In this document: positions 17,912 to 25,781 of the stretch, piece after piece
How the letters are laid out: each line of letters begins with the position of its first letter
How positions within the stretch are numbered: the stretch's first letter is position 1
Assembly (NCBI RefSeq): GCF_003259525.1
Contig: NZ_QLLO01000007.1
Span: forward strand, 62,001-126,000
From: Olleya aquimaris
Lineage (GTDB): Bacteria; Bacteroidota; Bacteroidia; Flavobacteriales; Flavobacteriaceae
Length of the DNA: 64,000 bases
Direction: 5' to 3'
Notes under the pieces: generated by a model
What the model was told of the DNA's origin: nothing
Seen by the model: only the letters and a program-made list of their open reading frames with translations
The model's database searches: none
Program-made: the position numbers and the translations under genes

Positions 17912-17951
17912 CCCAAAATTAACTATTTATATTAAGTCTAAATAAAAATAA

Positions 17952-20321
17952 ATGAAAAATCTATTACTATTATTAACTGTTTTTGTACTCTCATTACCAG
18001 CTATTGCTCAAAATGCAACAATTGAAGGAACTATTTTAGATTATAGCCAATCACCATTATTTGGTGTAAATGTGCTTATAAAAAACACAACAAAAGGAAC
18101 AACATCTAATTATGATGGTAACTTTAAAATTAACAATGTAACTAATGGCGATTATATAATTTCAATGTCTTACTTAGGTTTTAAAACCAAAGAAATTAAC
18201 GTTACTGTAATAAATAATGAAAATGTCTCTTTAGGATTCATTACCATGTATGAAGGAAATGAAATACTAAATGAAGTTGTTTTAGACATTAACAGAAAAA
18301 ACAAATTTTCTAGAAAGCAAAGTGCTTATGTTTCTAAATTACCATTAAAAAACATAGACAACTCACAAGTTTATAACACAATTACAAACCAATTATTAAT
18401 TTCACAGTCTGTAAATACTTTTGAAGACGCTTTAAAAAATGCAGCTGGTATTACAAAATTATGGTCATCTACTGGACGTAGTGGTGATGGTGCAGGGTAT
18501 TATTCTAGTCGTGGGTTTGCAGTACAACCACAATTGGTAAATGGTGTTGCTGGTATTACTAATGGTTTTATTAACCCATCAAATGTTGAGCGTATAGAGG
18601 TTATTAAAGGACCTGCTGGAACATTATTTGGAAGTTCTGTTTCTTCATATGGAGGATTGATTAATATTATTACTAAAAAACCATACAATAAAACTGGTGG
18701 AGAAATAACTGTATCTGGAGGATCTTTTGATTTTGCTAAGTTAAATGCAGATGTTAATGTTAGCCCAAGTGATAAACTATCATTTCGTTTAAATACAGGA
18801 TTTCAACAAGAACATAGTTTTCAAGATGCTGGATTTAAAAAATCTGTATTTATAGCACCTTCAATTTCTTATAAGTTAAATAACAACTTAACTTTTAACT
18901 TTTCATATGAAGCCTCAGATAACGAACAAACCAATGAGACCTTCCTATTTCTAAACAGATATGCGCCTTTAGCATTTAACTCTATTGACGAGTTAAATTA
19001 CAATACAGACTTATCATTTACTAATGATGACGTTAGTATTAAAAATATCACACAAAATTATCGTGGTGAAATCGCTTGGAAAATATCAGACCAATGGTCT
19101 TCTCAAACATTAATTTCTGGTGGACTGGCAAAGTCTTTAGGGTATTACACATATTTATGGAATGGATCTGATGCATTATTTAACTTATATGCACAAGATA
19201 CAGATGCTAGAACCATAACTAGAAATTTACAACAAAACTTTACTGGTACTTTTAAAGTTGGTAACATCCAAAATAAGTTATTAATTGGAGCAGATTATTT
19301 AGATTCTAACATCATTGATAACAGCTCAAATTGGGGTTATTTACACACCATTAATATTGCTGGAGATTTAGTGTATGGTGAGCCAGAAATTAACGAAGAA
19401 AATTTAAGCACAGCTTTATCGGGTCTTGGTTTTTTAGACAGTGATGTACGTCAAAACATATTAGGTTTTTATATATCTGATGTAGCTACTATTTTACCTA
19501 GTCTATCTGTAATGGCAAGTTTAAGGTATGATAGATTTGATTATCAAGGTGACAGACAAACAGATACTGATGATGACACTGAATATACAGAGTCTACATT
19601 TTCGCCAAAGTTTGGTATTGTTTATCAACCTATCATTGATCAGTTATCAATATTTGCTAACTACCAAAATGGATTTTCTTATGTAAACCCTCAATACATT
19701 ACAAATTATGATACTGGTGAAGTTACACTACAATCATATGATGTAGAACAAGCAAACCAATTTGAAGTTGGTATAAAAACAAACTTGTTTAATAATAAGC
19801 TAGAAACTACTTTAAGTTATTACAACATAAACGTAGACAACAAATACTATTGGGCTACTCAAACTCAAGATGTAGCTATTAATAGTCAAGGTATAGAATT
19901 AGAAGTAAACGCAAATCCAATTGATGGCTTAAACATCCATACTGGTTTTAGCTATAATGATTCTGAAATTACAGATTCTCCTTCTGCTAGATTTTTAGAA
20001 GGAAATCGTTACGGAGAATCTGGAGCAGATATAACCTATAACTTCTGGGCAGACTACAAATTTTTTGAAAACTTTGGTGCTGGAGTAGGATTTAATGGTC
20101 AGTCAGAATATGATACTATGGTAGACTACAAATCAGTTACAGGTAGTTTTGATATTCCAGCTTACACAATATTTAATGCGTCTTTATACTATGAAACTAA
20201 TACGTTTAGAGCTAGTATAAAAGCAAACAATATTACAGATAAAACTTATTTCTCAGGATGGAGTACTGTTACTCCGCAGAGACCAAGAACACTTCTTGGA
20301 AGCGTTACATTTAAATTTTAA
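17952..20321 (+). CDS. TonB-dependent receptor, siderophore type
   Basis: The protein has 789 residues: signal peptide 1-20 (LPAIAQ), a CarboxypepD_reg-like beta-sandwich at about 22-105 (IEGTILDYSQSPLFGVNVLI), a plug domain near 140-240 (YSSRGFAVQPQLVNGV, NPSNVERIEVIKGPAGTLFG), then a 22-strand barrel ending in a typical aromatic strand (LLGSVTFKF). It imports a ligand across the outer membrane with TonB energy. The plug wording and the downstream PepSY protein point to ferric siderophores. A dyad at its promoter suggests metal control. The siderophore identity is unknown. Confidence 0.92.
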   Translation: MKNLLLLLTVFVLSLPAIAQNATIEGTILDYSQSPLFGVNVLIKNTTKGTTSNYDGNFKINNVTNGDYIISMSYLGFKTKEINVTVINNENVSLGFITMYEGNEILNEVVLDINRKNKFSRKQSAYVSKLPLKNIDNSQVYNTITNQLLISQSVNTFEDALKNAAGITKLWSSTGRSGDGAGYYSSRGFAVQPQLVNGVAGITNGFINPSNVERIEVIKGPAGTLFGSSVSSYGGLINIITKKPYNKTGGEITVSGGSFDFAKLNADVNVSPSDKLSFRLNTGFQQEHSFQDAGFKKSVFIAPSISYKLNNNLTFNFSYEASDNEQTNETFLFLNRYAPLAFNSIDELNYNTDLSFTNDDVSIKNITQNYRGEIAWKISDQWSSQTLISGGLAKSLGYYTYLWNGSDALFNLYAQDTDARTITRNLQQNFTGTFKVGNIQNKLLIGADYLDSNIIDNSSNWGYLHTINIAGDLVYGEPEINEENLSTALSGLGFLDSDVRQNILGFYISDVATILPSLSVMASLRYDRFDYQGDRQTDTDDDTEYTESTFSPKFGIVYQPIIDQLSIFANYQNGFSYVNPQYITNYDTGEVTLQSYDVEQANQFEVGIKTNLFNNKLETTLSYYNINVDNKYYWATQTQDVAINSQGIELEVNANPIDGLNIHTGFSYNDSEITDSPSARFLEGNRYGESGADITYNFWADYKFFENFGAGVGFNGQSEYDTMVDYKSVTGSFDIPAYTIFNASLYYETNTFRASIKANNITDKTYFSGWSTVTPQRPRTLLGSVTFKF

Positions 20322-20342
20322 GTTCAATTAGTCTAATTATAA

Positions 20343-20370
20343 AGGGCAACTGTAACAAGTTGTCCTTTTG
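20343..20370 (+). terminator. Weak terminator or attenuator
   Basis: The stem GGGCAACT / AAGTTGTCC, with one G-T pair, is followed by TTTTG. It lies between the TonB receptor and the PepSY gene and could lower expression of the second gene. Confidence 0.5.
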
Positions 20371-20384
20371 ATATTTAAAAAAAT

Positions 20385-21512
20385 ATGACCTTTAAAAAAT
20401 TCATTTTTCAATTACATAAAATTTTAGGTTTAGCAACAGGTTTAGTTGTGTTTATTGTAGCTATAACAGGTTGTTGTTGGGCTTTCAAAGAAGAAATTGA
20501 GAGCCTTTACAACGACTATAAAAAGGTAGAACCACAAGACAAACCAATTTTAACACCTACACAAGCCAAAGATTTTGCTAAAGCTGTATTACCAAATCAC
20601 CACATACATGGTACCTTATTTAAAAAAGCTGATGATGCTATTGAGGTTATTTTTTATGATGCAGAACCAGAATTTTATCAGAGTGTTTTTTTAAACCCTT
20701 ACTCTGGTGAAGTTATACAAGTAGATGACCATATGTCTGGATTTTTTGCTTTTATACTTAAAGGACATATGCGTTTATGGTTACCAAAAGCCATAGGTGA
20801 ACAAGTTGTAGCTGCTTCAATTTTAATTTTTATTTTAATTATTATTTCAGGTTTTATTTTATGGATTCCAAAAAAGCGTAAAAACTTAAAACAACGTTTA
20901 AAATTTGACTGGAAAAAAACAACTAGATGGAAACGTAAAAACTTTGATTTACATACTGTTATTGGGTTTTACATATGCTTTTTTGCTTTAATTTTAGCTT
21001 TTACTGGATCTGTAATATCATACAATTGGCTAAAATATGTTGTGTATGTCTCTGCTGGAGGTGATAAAGTACCTGCTTTTATTATTCCTAAAAATAATAG
21101 TGAAACCACTAAAAACGATAGTATTAAGCCAATGGATTACTTGATTGTAAAACTAATGAAAGAATCTCCTGATGCTGAAAGTTTTGAATTACACTATCCA
21201 ACTAATGATGAAGAAAGTATTTATGTGGAAGTCTCTAATAGTAAAGGCTTGTATTATGATTCTGATTATAGATTTTTTGATCAAAATACTTTAGAAGAAA
21301 TAGAGACTCCTGCCATATACGGAAAATACAAAGACGCAAAATTTGCTGACAAAATACTGCGTATGAATTATGATATTCATATTGGAGCAATAGGTGGTAT
21401 AGCAGGAAAAATTCTTGCTTTCTTGATTAGTTTACTTACTGCAACTTTACCTGTAACTGGAGTTTTATTGTGGTATGGAAGAAATTACAAAAAAAATAAA
21501 TCAAAGGTCTAA
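20385..21512 (+). CDS. PepSY-associated TM domain protein (siderophore iron reductase-like)
   Basis: The protein has 375 residues. There are four membrane helices near 15-38, 140-165, 185-210 and 340-365, with PepSY domains in the loops (TPTQAKDFAKAVLPNHH, NPYSGEVIQVDDH). Conserved His residues stand near helix ends (FQLHKILGLATG, FFAFILKGHMRLWLP, FDLHTVIGFYI, MNYDIHIGAIGG), as in proteins thought to bind haem and reduce ferric siderophores in the inner membrane. It lies 63 bp after the TonB receptor and ends 3 bp before a convergent gene. Confidence 0.88.
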   Translation: MTFKKFIFQLHKILGLATGLVVFIVAITGCCWAFKEEIESLYNDYKKVEPQDKPILTPTQAKDFAKAVLPNHHIHGTLFKKADDAIEVIFYDAEPEFYQSVFLNPYSGEVIQVDDHMSGFFAFILKGHMRLWLPKAIGEQVVAASILIFILIIISGFILWIPKKRKNLKQRLKFDWKKTTRWKRKNFDLHTVIGFYICFFALILAFTGSVISYNWLKYVVYVSAGGDKVPAFIIPKNNSETTKNDSIKPMDYLIVKLMKESPDAESFELHYPTNDEESIYVEVSNSKGLYYDSDYRFFDQNTLEEIETPAIYGKYKDAKFADKILRMNYDIHIGAIGGIAGKILAFLISLLTATLPVTGVLLWYGRNYKKNKSKV

Positions 21513-21515
21513 ATT

Positions 21516-22418
21516 TTAATACTCCTCTTCCAAAGCTCTTTGTAAATTGTAATGCTTAAAGTTAAATCCTGTGTCTTCAATTTTTTTAGAGCTAACACGC
21601 TGACTTTCAAATAACAAAATATACATCTCGCCTAAGATTAACTTCATAGCAAATTTTGGAATGTTAGGTAAAAATAAAGGGCGGTTTAATTGTTTTGCGA
21701 TTGCTTTTGTAAGTTGCTGATTAGTTTTTGGGTTTGGTGCTACTCCGTTATACACACCTTCTAATTTATTTTCTAAAACATGCAAAAATAGATTGGCCAA
21801 ATCGGTAAGATGTATCCAAGATTGCCACTGCTTACCAGAACCAAATGCTGCACCTGCACCAAATTTAATTGGCTTTGCCATTTCTGGAAGTGCACCTCCT
21901 TTGGCTGATAGTACTAATCCTATCCTAACTTTAGCGACTTTTAACTCTAATGCTTTAAAAACATCAACCGCTTGTTCCCACTGCTCCACCACTTGTCCTA
22001 AAAAGGACGTGCTTACTTCTGTGTGATCTTCAGCATAATAATTAGTAAAAGAGCTTGGATATATACCAATTGCACTAGCAGACACTAGGTGTTTGACTTG
22101 ATGCGAGGTGTTTTGAAGGGTATTAAATAATAGCTGAGACGTTTGGGTACGACTGAGTAGGATTTCTTTTTTATAGCTTTCTGTCCAACGTTTAGAAATA
22201 CTTGCTCCAACTAAATGGATGATAGCTTCTACTCCGTTAAGGCAATCTGTATCTATTTCGTTTTTTGAAGGATTCCAATAAAAACCTGTGTAGTTTTGGT
22301 CTTTAGACAACTTAGATTTACTGGTGGTTAAGTAATTTACTGCAATTCCATTGGCGTGACATTGCTTAACAATCTCGCTTCCAATTAACCCTGTTGCACC
22401 TGTAATTAGTATTCGCAT
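21516..22418 (-). CDS. TIGR01777 family epimerase/oxidoreductase (SDR39U1-like)
   Basis: The protein has 300 residues. It starts with a Rossmann nucleotide site (ILITGATGLIGSEIVKQC) and continues with VEAIIHLVGASISKRWTESYK, the SDR region LVSASAIGIYPSS, and RIGLVLSAKGGALPEM. The C-terminal DUF1731-like part is IPKFAMKLILGEMYILLFESQRVSS. Extended SDRs of this family are NAD(P)-dependent with unknown substrate; YfcH of E. coli is a relative. The catalytic Tyr appears at IGIYPSS rather than in a clean YxxxK, as is usual for this subgroup. Confidence 0.9.
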   Translation of the reverse strand: MRILITGATGLIGSEIVKQCHANGIAVNYLTTSKSKLSKDQNYTGFYWNPSKNEIDTDCLNGVEAIIHLVGASISKRWTESYKKEILLSRTQTSQLLFNTLQNTSHQVKHLVSASAIGIYPSSFTNYYAEDHTEVSTSFLGQVVEQWEQAVDVFKALELKVAKVRIGLVLSAKGGALPEMAKPIKFGAGAAFGSGKQWQSWIHLTDLANLFLHVLENKLEGVYNGVAPNPKTNQQLTKAIAKQLNRPLFLPNIPKFAMKLILGEMYILLFESQRVSSKKIEDTGFNFKHYNLQRALEEEY

Positions 22419-22573
22419 TAGTTTTTATATAAAAATACGCAATAGTAGAGATTGTAGGTGTGGATTTAAGTTAGGTTTAACACTAAATATTAAAGTTTTG
22501 CAACAATATTAATAAGCTTTAAATACAACTAATTACTATTAACTTTTTAATATCACTTTTCACTTTTTACTAC

Positions 22574-23260
22574 TCACTCTTTAACAGCACGTAAAATGTG
22601 TCGTTTGCTTGGTGGACCAGGCAATCTGCTAACTTTAAAACCTACACTTTGCATAGCACGTCTAGCATTGCCTTGAGCACAATAGGTCACTAAAACGCCT
22701 TGTGTTTTTAATGCAGCATACATAATTTTAAAAATTTTGGCTGTCCATAATTCTGGTTGTGCATCTGGACCAAATGCATCAAAATAAATCACATCATATT
22801 GATTAGTAATTTTAAAATTAAAGATGTCCTCTTGACGTTTTTCTAAACTAAATTGTTTAGTTAGTTGATGTTTTTCTTGCCATGATACGTCATGAATTTT
22901 ATTAAAAATGTCTGTTTTGTGATTTGCCAATAACTGTTCTGGGTAGTTTAATTTTTTGATAATATTTAAAGGTACAGGATTGGTTTCTACACCTAAGTAA
23001 TCAATGTTTATTGGCAAAGATTCGGTTTTAAGAAGTGTATTAAAGGCATTAAGTCCAGTACCAAAGCCAACTTCTAAAACAGAACAGGATTGTTTTATCT
23101 CTTGCCTAATTTCTGAAGACAAAACATATAACAACCCTGTGTTTATGTAAACAAAATCTGACTCTTCTATTGCTCCAAAAACCGAATGATAATGTGTTTG
23201 GTACTTTGGATGCAATAAGGTTGTAGACCCGTCTTTTGTAATTTCTATTTTAAGCTTCAC
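22574..23260 (-). CDS. mnmD: tRNA 5-methylaminomethyl-2-thiouridine methyltransferase
   Basis: The protein has 228 residues and is the stand-alone MnmD (first half of E. coli MnmC), which makes the final methylation of mnm5s2U at the wobble position with SAM. Motifs: SVFGAIEESDFVYINTGL, the SAM site VLEVGFGTGLNAF, the catalytic-pocket region YDVIYFDAFGPDAQPELW, and YCAQGNARRAMQSVGF with LPGPPSKRHILRA at the end. The start codon is a GTG that overlaps the stop of the DUF4920 gene (TAGTG), so the two are probably translationally coupled. Confidence 0.93.
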   Translation of the reverse strand: MKLKIEITKDGSTTLLHPKYQTHYHSVFGAIEESDFVYINTGLLYVLSSEIRQEIKQSCSVLEVGFGTGLNAFNTLLKTESLPINIDYLGVETNPVPLNIIKKLNYPEQLLANHKTDIFNKIHDVSWQEKHQLTKQFSLEKRQEDIFNFKITNQYDVIYFDAFGPDAQPELWTAKIFKIMYAALKTQGVLVTYCAQGNARRAMQSVGFKVSRLPGPPSKRHILRAVKE

Positions 23261-23781
23261 TATTTAGTTTCAACTAATAGCACACCATCTGCTTCAAAAG
23301 AAAAGGTACGTTTAGGTTCTGTGATTTTTTCTACCTCCTCTTTAGTAGCACCTTTATCTTCTGCATAATGACGTTGCTCGTCAACCGGAACTTCTTTAAC
23401 ATAAGCTAATCCGTTAACAATCACTTCTTGCCCAGCAATATCCTTTGGCATAAAAAAACCATAGTCTTTAAACTTAACCATAACCTCATTACCATCGCCT
23501 AAATCTGCTGTCATCCAACATCCTTTGGCTTGACAAACTTCTTTAACTTTCAGGGTTACTTTGGCAGGAATACTATCGCCAACATTCATGTCTTTGTAGT
23601 GATTAAACATAGATGCAGATGCAATTGCATCATTGGGTTGAATCTCTTTTCCAAACGATTTGTAATCCACCTCAACAGTTTCTTTAACCATATCGTCTTT
23701 TACAGAATCGTCTTGTTTAGTTTCATTTTTACAAGCCATTACTGACACCAATAATGCTATAAGAATTAAATAATTTTTCAT
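23260..23781 (-). CDS. DUF4920 lipoprotein
   Basis: The protein has 173 residues. It has a lipoprotein signal (LIALLVSVMACKNE, lipobox VMAC), an acidic linker, then an OB-like domain of the DUF4920 type: SIPAKVTLKVKEVCQAKGCWMTADLGDGNEVMVKF with a conserved KGCWM element, followed by GFFMPKDIAGQEVIVNGLAYV and the Glu-rich end KEEVEKITEPKRTFSFEADGV. Its function is unknown; periplasmic. It precedes mnmD with a one-base overlap. Confidence 0.9.
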   Translation of the reverse strand: MKNYLILIALLVSVMACKNETKQDDSVKDDMVKETVEVDYKSFGKEIQPNDAIASASMFNHYKDMNVGDSIPAKVTLKVKEVCQAKGCWMTADLGDGNEVMVKFKDYGFFMPKDIAGQEVIVNGLAYVKEVPVDEQRHYAEDKGATKEEVEKITEPKRTFSFEADGVLLVETK

Positions 23782-23857
23782 CTTATTTTTTATTAAATTA
23801 TGAATTTCAAAGATAGTATTTTAAGGCGAATACAATACTTTCTAATTTATAATTCTG

Positions 23858-23865
23858 TATTTTTG
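23858..23865 (+). promoter_or_regulatory. -7 box for ilvE
   Basis: TATTTTTG matches TAnnTTTG, 23 bp before the ilvE start codon. Confidence 0.5.
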
Positions 23866-23888
23866 TTAGCGAAATTTAACCACATTAT

Positions 23889-24956
23889 ATGGCAACTCTA
23901 ACCAAAAACGAAATTAAAATTACTACATGTGAAACCTCTAAAATCAACTCTATCGATTTTAGTAATCTAGCATTTGGACAGGTGTTTTCTGACCATATGT
24001 TAACCTGCGATTTTAAAGATGGTAAATGGCAATCTCCAGAAATTGTTCCTTACGGACCATTAACCCTGGAACCTTCTGCTAAGATTTTTCATTATGGACA
24101 ATCTATTTTTGAAGGTATGAAAGCCTATAAAGATGCAAATGACAACGTCTTTTTATTTAGACCAATGGACAATATCAAACGTTTAAATATTTCTGCAAAA
24201 CGTTTAGCAATTCCAGAATTACCAGAAGCATATTTTATGGAAGGACTAAAAGCGCTTTTAGATTTGGATAAGGATTGGATTCCTACTGCAGAAGGTAGCT
24301 CGTTATACATTAGACCATTTATATTTGCTTCAGGTGAAGGATTTCACGCTTCTCCTGCTAATGCATATAAATTTATTATAGCAACTGCTCCTTCTGGCGC
24401 TTATTTTTCTGGAAAAGTCAAAGTACTTATAGAAGAAAAATACTCGCGTAGTGCTAATGGTGGTGTTGGTTTTGCTAAAGCTGGTGGTAACTATGCTGGA
24501 CAATTTTATCCAACACAATTAGCTAAAGACAAAGGGTACCAACAAGTAATATGGACCGATGATACATCACATGAATATATTGAAGAAGCTGGAGCAATGA
24601 ATGTATTTGTTCGTATTAACGATACCTTATTAACATCTCCTGTAAGCGATCGTATTTTAGACGGAATTACAAGAAAAAGTATTTTAGAACTAGCGGAAGC
24701 TGAAGGCATTAAAACTGAAGTAAGAAAAGTAAAGGTTTCTGAATTGGTTGAAGCTGCAAAAAATGGTAGCTTAAAAGAAATGTTTGGAGCAGGAACTGCA
24801 GCAGTCATATCACCAATCTCTGGATTTGGATTTAGAGGTGAAGATTTTGAAATCCCAGAACAGGATAACTCTTTTGGTTTGCAATTAAAAGAACGTATTG
24901 TAGCAATACAGACTAATAAAACTGAAGATCCTTATGGATGGCGAATGAAAGTATAG
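23889..24956 (+). CDS. ilvE: Branched-chain amino acid aminotransferase (class IV)
   Basis: The protein has 355 residues, typical of the longer BCAT2-like group. It is a PLP enzyme that transfers the amino group between glutamate and Leu, Ile or Val. Motifs: FHYGQSIFEGMKAYK, the substrate-side RPFIFASGEGF, GGNYAGQFYPTQLAKDKGYQQVIW (PLP lysine in AKAGGNYA), EEAGAMNVFV, LDGITRKSILELAE and EMFGAGTAAVISPI. It stands alone between a divergent lipoprotein gene and its own terminator. Confidence 0.95.
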   Translation: MATLTKNEIKITTCETSKINSIDFSNLAFGQVFSDHMLTCDFKDGKWQSPEIVPYGPLTLEPSAKIFHYGQSIFEGMKAYKDANDNVFLFRPMDNIKRLNISAKRLAIPELPEAYFMEGLKALLDLDKDWIPTAEGSSLYIRPFIFASGEGFHASPANAYKFIIATAPSGAYFSGKVKVLIEEKYSRSANGGVGFAKAGGNYAGQFYPTQLAKDKGYQQVIWTDDTSHEYIEEAGAMNVFVRINDTLLTSPVSDRILDGITRKSILELAEAEGIKTEVRKVKVSELVEAAKNGSLKEMFGAGTAAVISPISGFGFRGEDFEIPEQDNSFGLQLKERIVAIQTNKTEDPYGWRMKV

Positions 24957-24999
24957 TTAGCAGTAGTCAGTCTTCAGTAAACAGTAATATTCATAACTT

Positions 25000-25028
25000 A
25001 AAAAAAGCAACTTTTGTTGCTTTTTTTA
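25000..25028. terminator. Terminator after ilvE
   Basis: AAAAAAAGCAAC / GTTGCTTTTTTT with a four-base loop; symmetrical, so it may also end the convergent gene. Confidence 0.85.
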
Positions 25029-25059
25029 AGTTATATAAACAAATTAACGAATCCACAAA

Positions 25060-25446
25060 TTACCTTTTTAAAATCGCCTCAATATTAGGTTTAAAATAAT
25101 TTGGTCCTTTTAGTACTTTTCCATCCTCTCTGTAAATAGGTTCTCCATCGTCTCCTAATTTACTCATGTTACTGCGTTGTATTTCTTCAAAGACTTCTTC
25201 AATTTTATCTTGCATACCGTGTTCTATAATAGTACCACACAAAATATAAAGCATGTCGCCTAAAGCATCTGCAACTTCTACTAAGTCATTGTTTTTTGCT
25301 GCTTCTAAATACTCTTCATTTTCTTCACGCATCAGCTCGTAACGCAACAGGTTTTTTTCTAATCCTAAATCGGCTTTTGGTGTTTCTCTGTGTCCTATTT
25401 TAAAAGCAGTATGAAACGCTTTAACTGCGTCTATTTTATCTTGCAT
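25060..25446 (-). CDS. MazG-like nucleotide pyrophosphohydrolase
   Basis: The protein has 128 residues, all helical. The all-alpha NTP-PPase signature is present as ELMREENEEYLEAA (ExxE) followed by LVEVADALGDMLYIL (ExxD), which together bind Mg2+. The C-terminus (GEPIYREDGKVLKGPNYFKP) is typical of the Bacteroidota phosphoribosyl-ATP pyrophosphohydrolase-like group that is not part of a his operon. It probably cleaves a non-canonical NTP in the cytoplasm; its substrate is not known. Confidence 0.88.
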   Translation of the reverse strand: MQDKIDAVKAFHTAFKIGHRETPKADLGLEKNLLRYELMREENEEYLEAAKNNDLVEVADALGDMLYILCGTIIEHGMQDKIEEVFEEIQRSNMSKLGDDGEPIYREDGKVLKGPNYFKPNIEAILKR

Positions 25447-25464
25447 ATAATTATTATTTATTCC

Positions 25465-25495
25465 TTGATGTTAGTGACTAGTTTTATTAATTTTG
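25465..25495 (+). promoter_or_regulatory. Promoter of small membrane protein gene
   Basis: TTG at 25465-25467 and TAATTTTG at 25488-25495 are 20 bp apart, a good Bacteroidota promoter. The start codon follows 14 bp later, so the 5' leader is very short. Confidence 0.6.
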
Positions 25496-25509
25496 CTTAA
25501 AAATAAATT

Positions 25510-25695
25510 ATGTTTAGTAAAGGACAAATGGTTTTTGGAGTTTTATTCGCAATCGCATTTATTTTAGTGCTGATTAGAATGTATCGCAAAGATTTAAACT
25601 TACATAAAATCCATTACAAAGGTGTCCTTTGGATACTACTTGCCTTTATTGGTTTTATTGGGATGATAGTTGCTATTAAAGTACTATTTAAATAA
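25510..25695 (+). CDS. Small two-helix membrane protein
   Basis: The protein has 61 residues with two hydrophobic helices (about 5-22 and 38-58) and a basic loop RMYRKDLNLHKIHYKG. It is real by context: a well-formed promoter upstream and a strong terminator directly downstream. I recall similar short proteins in other Flavobacteriaceae; no function is known. Confidence 0.75.
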   Translation: MFSKGQMVFGVLFAIAFILVLIRMYRKDLNLHKIHYKGVLWILLAFIGFIGMIVAIKVLFK

Positions 25696-25699
25696 AATA

Positions 25700-25737
25700 A
25701 AAAAAGCCTTAATCAAAATTAGATTAAGGCTTTTTTA
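25700..25737. terminator. Bidirectional terminator
   Basis: The stem GCCTTAATC / GATTAAGGC is flanked by an A run and a T run. It can serve the small membrane protein gene and the convergent dipeptidyl-peptidase gene. Confidence 0.85.
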
Positions 25738-25744
25738 TTTCGTA

Positions 25745-25760
25745 CTTCGACTACGCTCAG
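25745..25760 (-). repeat. REP-like core
   Basis: CTTCGACTACGCTCAG, reverse-oriented repeat core, between the terminator and the stop of the M49 gene. Confidence 0.6.
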
Positions 25761-25781
25761 TATAAACTCGCTGTTATAATC

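Noticed and set aside
22419-22573. tRNA or small RNA in the gap before the epimerase gene
   Set aside because: The gap is AT-rich with no cloverleaf, no conserved TTCGA arm and no terminator-like hairpin.
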